This document shows positions 55,671 through 64,000 of a stretch of 64,000 nt of DNA, in pieces. How positions within the stretch are numbered: position 1 is the stretch's first letter; each line of letters starts with the position of its first letter. A model generated the notes under the pieces. It was not told the origin of the DNA and made no database searches. It saw only the letters and a program-made list of their open reading frames with translations. Source of the DNA: Yamagishiella unicocca (taxonomy: Eukaryota; Chlorophyta; Chlorophyceae; Chlamydomonadales; Volvocaceae); contig BDSL01000011.1 of the NCBI GenBank assembly GCA_003116995.1, forward strand, positions 1,178,001 through 1,242,000. Direction: 5' to 3'. The position numbers were made by a program, and so were the translations under genes.

Positions 55671-58600
55671 ATGTCGGAGCCTGATGAAGCTGGAGCAGAG
55701 GCAGCTGCAGCGGACAAAGGCAGCATGTCCAAGACCTGCTTTGCATGCGGCGCGGTCGCAGCTCCTGGGAAAAAGTTGTTGCGATGTTCGGGGTGTCTTT
55801 CCGTCAATTTCTGCAATGCTACCTGCCAAAAGAGTTCATGGCCGCAGCATAGAGCCCAGTGCACGCGGTGCAAGAAGTTAGATGTTTACGCGGCCTCGCC
55901 CTTGCTCGCCGCGGTCGCCTTCCTACCGCGGATGCAAACCATTACAAAAATGCTTACGTACGAAGTGCACAAGCGAGAGTTGCTTGGCCGTGAGCTGCAC
56001 CTGCACCTTCGCAACCAGGGCCGGCCACGCATGCCGGCAAATCTGGACGTGAGCGGCAGCCGTGCAGGGCCTTCATGTGAACAGCTGCACAGCATGGTGA
56101 GCAGGGGTGTGTGCCAGGCGTCTGATCGCGCGCCAGCGGCCTTCAAAAAGCAGTTGGTTACGTGTTAGAGAGGGTCAAGCCGATAGTGGAACAGCCAGCC
56201 AAGAGTGCTGGATGTTGGCGTGAATGGTGGAAATGATCAATGCGATGGTTTGCAGCTGCATAGTTGAGGATCCGAGTATGGTAGTTGGGAGGTCCAGTAG
56301 TTGCGGAGTGTTGCGGCGCGCGTGAAGTCAGGATGGTATGTATGAAGTCAGGATGGCCTGTACGTTACGGGTAAACCCATAAACCCTGCCCACGTCGCCC
56401 TCCCCCTCAGATCCAACACGACGGGTACCTGGAGGCGACCGTGTTGGGTTCACTGTACGGCTTCCACTGCGCCGTACAACGGTATAACAACAGGCACGCG
56501 CTGGCGGGCGCGTCGGGCGGCGGCATCGGCTCCCACTCCCACGACTACGTGACGCTCGTACACCGTACAGGCAAGATCACGGAGTACGGCGTTGCCATCG
56601 GTTCCACCACCCCCGACTACACCCTCGTGTATCACGTGGGCAACAAGGTGCGGCGGCGCTGGGGCCCGGGGGAGGCGTGTATGAGGGGTGGGGGTTATGG
56701 GGGAGGCGTGTATTGGGATTATGGGGGAGGCGTGTTTGGGGTTACGGGGGAGGCGTGTATGGCGGTACGGAGGGACACACAAGTGGTGTGCGCGTCATGA
56801 CTGATGCCCCGGCCCCGGCGCGGGTGTTCTTGCCTCCTGGCTCCTCGTTCCTTGGGGGCTGCTGGGCAGGACAGGGGCGCACCCAGGTGGCTGCGCAGTG
56901 CCGCCCCGGCTCCCAGCCCTCCTCACTCCCTTGGAACACGAGGGGCAGGTGGTCTCGGAGCCGCCCCGGCTTCCACCAACTCCACCGCCTCAGCCTCCCC
57001 CTGCCGCTCCTCGCCCCCGCCCCCTGCCTGCACCGCGCCCCCCCGGCCCCTTCTTCCCGGGTCTTCTCGCCACCCCCCTTCTTCCCTTCCCTCGCCACCT
57101 CCCGTACACCGGCCATTTGCAGGTGGTGCAGTTGCAGGACCCCAACAACCACGTGTGGATGTACTTCCGTACGGTGAGCCGTTGGGTAGCGGGCGCCCAC
57201 GTACGTTTGTACCGCACGTGCGGTTGGCGGTTGGTGCGCCTGGAGGTCATCAGCTCTCGCCGCCCGGCCACGGCCCCTCCGGCCAGGCCGCCAGCCCCGT
57301 ACGACACTCCCTTGGCCCCGTTACCTACGCCCAGCCATCACTGCTCCCCGCTTCCATACTGAACCCATCCATAATGCGACTGCCGCCATGCTACCGGTAT
57401 GCTGCTGGGCCGCCATGATGCCCCTATGCGCGGACGAGAGCTTGTGACGCACCACCCACCTGCCCCGAAAACACACCCTCATCCCGGGGGGGGCCCCTTT
57501 GCGATCCGCCGTGCAGGAGAAGTCGGACCGGCTGTACGTGGACGTGGGGTCGATGTCGTACGGCATGGGTCTGGTCCTCAACGTGATCGGTTACCTGCCC
57601 GAGGGGGTGAGCGGGGGGCCGCTGGGGCCAGGGGGGGAAGAGCGGGGGGCCGCTGGGGCCAGGGGGGAAGAGCGGGGGGCCGCTGGGGCCAGGGGGGGAA
57701 GAGCGGGGGGCCGCTGGGGCCAGGGGGGGAAGAGCGGGGGGCCGCTGGGGCCAGGGGGGGAAGAGCGGGGGGCCGCTGGGGCCAGGGGGGGAAGAGCGGG
57801 GGGCCGCTGGGCCAGGGGAGGAGAGCGGGGGAAAGAGCGGGGACCGGGCGAAAGAGCCGGGGGGGATGGGGGACGAGGAGGAGCAAGGCAGGAGGAGGAA
57901 CCTCAGGAGCTGCAAGGGGAGGTGGGGGGGGAGGACGAGGAGGAGGAAGAGTAGGAGGAGGAGTTGCAAGGAAACCCCGTGCGCGAAGGAAAACCCGTTT
58001 GGGGCATACGTTTGGAGGTGCATGCATGAGGAGGAGGAGGAGGCGGACGAGGAGGAGGAGGAGGGGGAGCGGGGCCGGGCAGGGCGCTGTCGTCCTGTCG
58101 GGGCCCTCTCTCAGGTTAGGAGTACCGCGCGTAGAGATGCCAATGCCGCATCCAAAGGGTACGGCTTTCGCGACGCCGGTACGGCGCCTGAAAGCCCCCG
58201 TACACATACGACAACCCGGTCCTGTTGACCTCTTGGGACCCAGCTCCCCCGCCGCCGCCGTCACCACATCTGCGCCAGCCGCAACCCCCGGCACCACCTT
58301 CACCGCCCTCGGTCTGTCGGCCGTGGATACGCGGATTCTCTTATAACCCCCCCTGGAGTCACTCCTCCCCTCCCCTCGTCTCCTCCAGACCCCCGAGTCC
58401 CAGGTGCAGCACTTCACGCCCACGCTGGGCGCCCCGGCCGGAGTGCTGGACCGCTCCGAGATGGCGCTGCTGGACCGGGAGCTCACGGGGGCGGCGGCGG
58501 CGGTGCGGAAGGGATACCTGGCGGTGAGTCCAGGGAGGGTATGAGAGGAAAACCGGGAGCCGGGGGCAGCGAGAAGACCCGGTTACACGACATAGGAAGT

Positions 58601-60291
58601 CCAGGGAGGGTATGAGAGGAAACCCGGGAGCCGGGGGCAGCGAGAAGACCCGGTTACACGACATAGGAAGTCCAGGGAGGGTATGAGAGGAAAACCGGGA
58701 GCCGGGGGCAGCGAGAAGACCCGGTTACACGACATAGGAAGTCCAGGGAGGGTATGAGAGGAAAACCGGGAGCCGGGGGCAGCGAGAAGACCCGGTTACA
58801 CGACATAGGAAGTCCAGGGAGGGTATGAGAGGAAAACCGGGAGCCGGGGGCAGCGAGAAGACCCGGTTACACGACATAGGAAGTCCAGGGAGGGTATGAG
58901 AGGAAACCCGGGAGCCGGGGGCAGCGAGAAGACCCGGTTACACGACATAGGAAGTCCAGGGAGCCGAGTGGGTGGGTGGATGAAGAGGAACCCGTTGGGC
59001 ATGGCATAGGGGAAGAGGAAGGAAGCACCGAGGGAGGTGAGTTTTAGGAGACGCGCAGGGCGGGAGGAGAGGTAACAGGTGGAGGTGTAACACAGAACCT
59101 GACCGACAAAGGAGGGGTGCATTACCAGTTACCAGTTTGGAGACGATGCCGGGGAAGTTGGCGGGGCTGACGGGCGGGGGCTGGCGTCGCGCTGCCCCTC
59201 CCCCCCGGCCCCAACACGACCTCGTTCGGCAACCCCGCCCCACTGCTGTACGACACGACACAGGACCGCGTACGAATCCCCATCAGCGGCATGCCCATTG
59301 AAGCCGACCCCGAGGCCGCCATCCGGGGCCTTATGGAGCAGCTGCGGCTGGCGGCCGTGGCGTCGCCGCCACCGCTGTCACCCGACGCGTACGACGCAGC
59401 GCCTGTTCCCCCCTCGCCCAGGGGCGCGGCCTCGTCTTCGACCACGCTGATGGGGGTGGTGGCGGCGGCGGCGGTGGTCACGGCGGCGGCAGCGACGATA
59501 TCGCAAGACCTCGCCGGGCAGCAGCAGCAGCAGCACGCCCAAGGCCGCGGCGGTGGGAGCGGCGGCGGCAGCAGCGGCGGCGGCAGCGGCGGCGGTGCGA
59601 GCAGTGGCGGAAGCGGTGGCGGAAGCGGGAGGCGCCAGGGAGGGGCCGGCGGCAGTGACGGCGGAAGCGCTGGTGGCCGTAAGGGCCCGGCCGCGGCTGC
59701 TGCTGCTGCTAGCAGCGGCTGCCAGGCGCGGCTGCCCTTCCGCGACGGGTCCCTGGACAAGCACGTGAAGAAGGCTTTGTTGCACTTCGAGTGCGCCTAC
59801 AACAACACGTACGCGGTGCTGGAGCAGGTGCGCAGCCGGCAGCACCGTGTGCCTCCCCTGCGTAGCCTCGGCCACCGTGCCTTGCGCACTCGCGCCCACC
59901 CGCCCACCCCTTCACCTCCGACTTTAGATTCCTCAATCAAGCTCTCCAGCATGTATCTCGAAACGTCTGTCCTAAAAACGGTTTTTCCTTCGTACACGGG
60001 TTTTCCTTGCAGCCCACCCCCTCGCGCACACACGTCTCGAAACGTTGTCCTGCTTCCTGCTCGCCATTACCCCTCGCTACCGGTTTGTGTCGACCCACGG
60101 GTCTCCCCATCCACCTCCGCCCCGCCTCCATCCGCCTCCGCCCCCAGGGCACCTACAAGCGCTACCCGCCCACGCTGGACGAGGCCCGCTGCTTCGCGTC
60201 CTGGGTCGACGTAGCGGCGCTGGAGAAGAAGCCCGCCACCGCCACCGCCGCCTCCAGATCGTCTGTCCGCTCCGCCAGGAGACGAGCGTGA
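55671..60291 (+). CDS. MYND zinc-finger protein
   Basis: Exons 55671..56096, 56411..56647, 57123..57173, 57517..57606, 58389..58523, 59264..59827 and 60148..60291 join in phase to about 548 residues. A complete MYND finger is near the N-terminus: Cys 23, 26, 39, 42, 48, 52, His 60 and Cys 64, with the usual SWPQHRAQC ending; such fingers bind Pro-rich peptide motifs. The following 300 residues are not recognised. They include GYLEATVLGSLYGFHCAVQR, a His/Ser/Gly loop, DYTLVYHVGNK, DPNNHVWMYFRT and RIPISGMPIEADP, and look like a globular domain rather than low-complexity sequence. A Gln then Gly/Ser-rich linker (about 365-430) precedes a last conserved-looking stretch (FECAYNNTYAVLEQGTYKRY). 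No SET or ankyrin domain is evident. Exon 1 has an alternative good donor at 56049. The body is intact; role unknown. Confidence 0.82.
57612..57820 (+). repeat. ~31-bp G-rich tandem repeat, ~7 copies, MYND intron 4
   Basis: Units of CCGCTGGGGCCAGGGGGGGA plus AGAGCGGGGGG begin a few bases after the GTGAGC donor of MYND exon 4. Runs of 6-7 G in every unit could form G-quadruplexes in the pre-mRNA. Confidence 0.94.
58293..58346 (+). repeat. Dispersed repeat C, copy 2
   Basis: ACCACCTTCACCGCCCTCGG, TCTGTCGGCCGTGGATACGC, GGATTCTCTTATAA: over 90% like 22275..22330. Lies just 5' of MYND exon 5. Confidence 0.85.
58528..58953 (+). repeat. 71-bp tandem repeat, 6 copies, MYND intron 5
   Basis: Units start GTCCAGGGAGGGTATGAGAG at 58528, 58599, 58670, 58741, 58812 and 58883. 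Each contains CCCGGTTACACGACATAGGAA-like sequence of repeat family A, so the array seems to be an amplified copy of that element. It starts five bases after the exon-5 splice donor. Confidence 0.96.
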
Positions 60292-61844
60292 TGAGACGGC
60301 GGAGGCGGCTTCGGGCGGTAAAGGATAATCCGCGAATCCACGGCCGACAAACCAAGGGCGATGAAAATGGTGGTCCAGAAGAGACGGGAGGCGAGTACGG
60401 GGAGGTACGGGATTCAGCGGTGTCATGTTACGTTAACCAGTATTGCCACCGGCACCTGCTGCTCCAGAGTAGCATGACGACGCCCCGTCACCCCCTCCTC
60501 CTCCTGTTCGCACCTCGCTACTGGTCACCCGCCCTGCCACGTCGGATCCTAGTGTCTGGTTCCTATATTCCATTGATTTGTGTGAAGGTTTGGGGGATTC
60601 AATATCGACTTTGGACTCGTTCTGGATATGTGGCCAGCTATTGCTGTGTTGCTGCTGCTGCTTTGATGTGGCTCCTTTCCTGGTTTGATCGGCGTCATTG
60701 GGTTAGCCTCAAGTCATGTGCATGTTTTGCCTCGTTCATGTCATTTAGCTCACTCACGTCCAGCAAATAACATTTGGTTCCAGGTTTGGGGCGTATTGTT
60801 CGCACACGCCATTTTTAGCGACGTTGATGTCGATATTCACAGGTGGCAGAAACGTGTGAAGACGTATCTTAGGCCGCAGGTCCACCATTTACCCAGCCCT
60901 CAGGCGATATCGATTGCCAGTTTGGTGGTGGAGGTAAAGGTGGAGGTGGAGGATGCATTTCAGGGTTTTAGGCAAATGATGGAGGTGGAGGATGCATTCT
61001 AGAGACAACATGAGTTCTGTTAGACCTCACGGGTATCACGAGCACCAGGAGATGGTAATGGCGGCCGTTGCGATCGCGGGGTGGCGGATCCACGGGTTGC
61101 CGCTGGCCAAGCAATGGCATGAATGGTACACTGAATGGTGTGAGAAGCAATGGTATCTCGGTTGTGGCGAGAACTAGATCGCGAGTACCTGCGTCTTGAG
61201 AGTGGGTGGGAGCCTTGGGAGCTAGTTCGTTTTGCGTAGGGGCTCACGACGCAGTCGGCCGTTACGCCACGATGCGTACGACAAGCCGTGCGGCCCTCCC
61301 CATATTTGAAATAGCGCACTTGCAAAACTTTGTCTGACCCATCACCATTTGTAAGGATCATTCGTGGGGATCATTCCAGGGAATCCCCCGCTCTTCCTGA
61401 CTCCTCTCCCACTCGCGACTCGCTCCTGCTTGACACACACGCACACCCTCTTTTCGCTGCACCCTCTTACGATGCACACCGACAATCTAGATGACGCTCT
61501 CGGCAGCCAGCTGGCTTGCTTTTCACGCCAGGCTGCGCCAGAGATTTGCTCGGCTAGGCAGCCTGGCCCTCTTTCAGCCCGCCGTGGCGCTACACCGCAT
61601 CTCTGCCCTCCCCACCCTGGAGTCATCCCCGCCAATTCCACGAGGGCATGCTGCTCGACGCTGCCCCCATTGCGCAGCCCAAGTGCACAGCGGAGATGAA
61701 GATCAAAGGCCCCCCCGCAGGCGGTGTGATGCGATGCGGCCGCCACCTCGGCCGCCACCACCATCGCCACCTCGATCCCACCGCCATCTCTTCATGGACA
61801 CGTACACCTTGTCTCCCCTTCCTTCCTCCTCCCCCTGCAGCCAC
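60292..61844. other. 1.55-kb convergent spacer (MYND / YggS)
   Basis: Contains an inverted copy of repeat C right after the MYND stop. A plus-strand TGTAA at 61350..61354 is the first candidate poly(A) signal for the MYND gene. A Trp-rich 55-codon frame (ATG at about 61010, stop 61177) is the only open stretch of note; no support for it. Confidence 0.45.
60322..60375 (-). repeat. Dispersed repeat C, copy 3 (inverted)
   Basis: Reverse complement contains CGCCCTTGGTTTGTCGGCCG then TGGATTCGCGGATTATCC, matching 22275..22330. Only 31 bases after the MYND stop codon, so it is probably transcribed in its 3' region. Confidence 0.82.
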
Positions 61845-64000
61845 CTATTGCGCCGGCGGGGGCGACGGAGACTTGGGCTTGGTGGGGTACTCCCTCGCTC
61901 CGAATATGGTGCTGCCTACCCGGATGTTGCTGCTGCCCATCGCAATCTGCAGGGGGGGCCCAGGCGGCAGGCGACGGGGCGGAGCGGGAGCGGATGGGCG
62001 GTGGAGGCGGGGCAGCAGGAGGGGCAGCAGGAGGGGCTGCCGGAGGGGCTGCCGGAGGGGCTGCCGGAGGGGCTGCCGGAGGGGCTGCCGGAGGGGCTGC
62101 CGGAGGGGCTGCCGGAGGGGCTGCCGGAGGGGCTGCCGGAGGGGCTGCCGGAGGGGCTGCCGGAGGGGCTGCCGGAGGGGCTGCCGGAGGGGCTGCCGGA
62201 GGGGCTGCCGGAGGGGCTGCCGGAGGGGCTGCAGGAGGGGCTGCAGGAGGGGCTGCAGGAGGGGCTGCAGGAGGGGCTGCCCGCCTGCCCGGGCGGCCTG
62301 CAGTAACAGCCAGAGCTGGTGGGCTATGCCGGCCCCCTCCCCGGTTCTTTTCTGTTAACCCCATGCGCGCGCGTCCAGGCGTCCAAAGCCTATGCACCAG
62401 CTACATTTCCCATGTCGAGTAACCCATTTCTTTCCGGAACCCCCCAGGCCAAGGCCCCTATCCGCTTGCAGCAACTCCCTATCCCTGGCGCCGCCACCCA
62501 ACCCATCTCGACGCCTCACCGCCTGCTCGAAGTCCCCCGACATGCCCATACTCAGCTCCAGCTGCTCCGGAACCAGCCCCAGTTCCGCCGCCACCTTGGC
62601 CCGGCACCCCGCCAGGCACTCGAAGTTCTCCGGTCGCGACGAGTAGTCGGGCATGCCGATGGTCATAAGGCCCGCCAGCCGCAGCTGGGGGCACTTCTGC
62701 GGGCGGTAGGGGATTCGGCGGGGTTGTAAAAAGGCGGTGAATCGACAACGGAGGAGAGACGTTACTAGAACGGTGTCACGAGGGGTGTGGGGTTTCACGA
62801 GGGGTGTGGGGGGGGGGGACGTGAGGGAGATGGGCGCTTCTTGCAGGGGCAGCTAGGATGCAGAGTGCGACGCCGCTGCTGCCAACACGGGCCGGGCCGG
62901 GCCAGTTGCCTAGTTAGGGCCCCACCTGCGCGATGTGCCGTGCAAGCTCCACGCACTCGGCGGGCTCCACGCCGTACTTGGACTCCTCCCCGCTCGTGTT
63001 GACCTACGGGGGGGGGGGGAGAAAGGGCAGTGGCGGCAGCGGCGTGGAAGCTGGATCCTTGGATTCTGGCTTTCGGCTTTTTGGATCCCTGGAAGGAATT
63101 CTGGATCCGGCGCGGCGCTGTCCGCATTAACAGCTCATGACGCGGCAGTCCGCCAACGAGAGCAGCTCCGCGGTGTGTACGGCAACAGCCGCCACGGCGG
63201 CGGCACCTACTAGAAGCGGGTTGGGCTGCGGTAGCCTGCAGGCTAAGGAGCTCACCTCAAACCCCGGCACACACACCCGTGCTAAACGGTTCTTTCTGGC
63301 ATCCACGGGTCTTCCTCGACCCCCCCCCCCCAGCGGCAGCCTGCACAGCCCCCACGCCGCTGGGCCTGGTTCCGGGCGCCGGCTCCAGAACCAAGTCCCT
63401 TCAGCAAGATAAGTGGGGAACTGTCCTCGAGGGGTTGTCCCCCTTCTCCCATGCCGTACAGCCGCACCGCAGCAGGCGTAACCATCCCTCCGGCTCCGAA
63501 ATCCATTAGCCCGCTCCCCCCCTCACCCCGCCCGCTGACGGGGTTCCTTTGCAACCCACCCGCTCACCTGCACCATCACCGCTAGCTGCTGGCTGCGCCC
63601 CGACTGCTCCACCGCCCGGTTGATCTTGTCCGCCAGCTGCGAGGGATTGCGGGGGGTTACAGAAAAGAACCGGTAACTCGGCATGCAGGGGGGGAGATTG
63701 CGGGGGGTGGGGTGGGCGAGAAGACCCCCACCCACCCACCCGGGGTTTCAAGGGGGAGGGGTTTGAGGAGGCCGGGATGAGTAATGGGTGCAGGGTGCAG
63801 GGTGGGGGTGTGGGGGGGGGGGTTGCTACTTGTGTATGTGCCGTAGATGCCACCGGTATGCGCCGCTTGCGCCGGCAGGGAGAGGGGGGGAAACAGCGCA
63901 CTGACTATCATCAGCGGCGCCGTGTACGACAACGCGGTCAGGCCCCACCTTCGTCGAGTCGACTGTCTCCACCATGTACAGGTTAGGCACAGCCTCTGCG
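61845..64000 (-). CDS. YggS/PLPBP pyridoxal-phosphate homeostasis protein (partial)
   Basis: Single-domain TIM-barrel protein that binds pyridoxal 5'-phosphate and buffers free vitamin B6. Visible exons on the minus strand: 64000..63949 (cut by the window edge), 63636..63568, 63003..62926, 62696..62520 and 61946..61845, about 158 residues, the C-terminal two thirds. Family blocks in order: LYMVETVDSTK, LADKINRAVEQSGR, LAVMVQVNTSGEESKYGVEP, LRLAGLMTIGMPDYSSRPEN, LELSMGMSGDFEQA, SSNIRVGSTIFGAREYP. The Ser/Gly-rich phosphate-binding segments (MGMSGD and RVGSTIFG) are intact. The PLP-binding lysine lies in the N-terminal part beyond 64000. The C-terminus has a short Pro/Ser tail. All junctions are GT-AG and phase-consistent. 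Confidence 0.95.
62009..62280 (+). repeat. 12-bp tandem repeat, ~22 copies, YggS last intron
   Basis: Units GGGGCTGCCGGA, with GGGGCAGCAGGA at the start and GGGGCTGCAGGA for the last four. All frames stay open because 12 is a multiple of 3. Confidence 0.97.
62341..62440 (-). repeat. Dispersed repeat B, copy 4 (inverted)
   Basis: The reverse complement reads GGGTTACTCGACATGGGAAA, TGTAGCTGGTGCATAGGCTT, TGGACGCCTGGACGCGCGCG, then ATGGGGTTAACAGAAAAGAA. Best-preserved copy. Lies in the YggS last intron beside the 12-bp array. Confidence 0.75.
63298..63322 (+). repeat. Dispersed repeat D copy
   Basis: TGGCATCCACGGGTCTTCCT followed by CGACC; differs by a base or two from 21475..21500. In a YggS intron. 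Confidence 0.6.

Noticed and set aside
57424..58486. Pro-rich minus-strand frames of 200-300 codons
   Set aside because: Antisense reading of the G-rich MYND intron repeats.
61994..62422. (GAAG)n and (EGLP)n frames
   Set aside because: All frames of a 12-bp intronic array stay open; it lies between two firm YggS exons.

Overview
The window is nuclear DNA of a green alga, most likely a volvocine (Chlamydomonadales: the Chlamydomonas/Gonium/Volvox group). The reasons are gene structure and content. The genes have many GT-AG introns of about 70 to 1700 bases with GTGAG/GTGCG donors. Coding ends are rich in Gln, Ala, Gly and Ser tracts. A plastid-type starch branching enzyme and a D-type cyclin with an LxCxE motif are present. 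TGTAA, the usual volvocine poly(A) signal, lies downstream of several genes. The genus cannot be fixed by reading alone. All gene models here are hand-spliced by reading-frame continuity, splice consensus and family alignment from memory; no search was run.

Layout, left to right (coordinates are the coding span): (1) minus, 36-1213, fragment of an EF-hand-like gene running off the left edge; (2) plus, 2112-5121, D-type cyclin; (3) plus, 8646-9455, TRAPPC1/BET5 vesicle-tethering subunit; (4) plus, 12663-16436, single-repeat MYB protein with a Gln-rich C-terminus; (5) minus, 19806-29872, starch/glycogen branching enzyme in 20 exons; (6) plus, 31900-32617, small secreted, probably GPI-anchored six-cysteine protein; (7) minus, 33112-34757, protein resembling the kinetochore subunit MIS12; (8) plus, 35322-39652, USP36/42-type ubiquitin-specific protease; (9) minus, 43398-44666, Ser/Pro-rich protein of unknown function; (10) plus, 49475-54466, nuclear Lys/Arg/Ser-rich protein resembling plant SCI1; (11) plus, 55671-60291, MYND zinc-finger protein; (12) minus, 61845-64000, YggS/PLPBP pyridoxal-phosphate homeostasis protein, 5' end off the right edge.

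The sequence is a mosaic. GC-rich blocks (about 19.8-29.1, 35.6-40.9, 43.4-44.9 and 49.5-64 kb) hold intron-rich genes whose larger introns often carry a private minisatellite: 12, 15, 16, 18, 23, 31, 56 and 71 bp arrays. AT-richer blocks (about 5-12.6, 30-35, 41-43 and 45-49 kb) hold long spacers or untranslated regions with few convincing exons. Short dispersed repeat families (called A to D here) recur in introns and spacers, in both orientations, across the window. No autonomous transposon, rRNA, tRNA or CRISPR array was found.

The genes do not form a pathway. Several touch cell division (D-cyclin, MIS12-like, SCI1-like), but eukaryotic neighbours like these need not be functionally linked. 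The least described items are the GPI-type secreted protein, the MYB/poly-Q protein, the MYND protein's long unannotated body, a degenerate ~140-bp satellite at 47.9-48.4 kb, a perfect 19-bp hairpin at 46.15 kb, and the dispersed intronic repeats.
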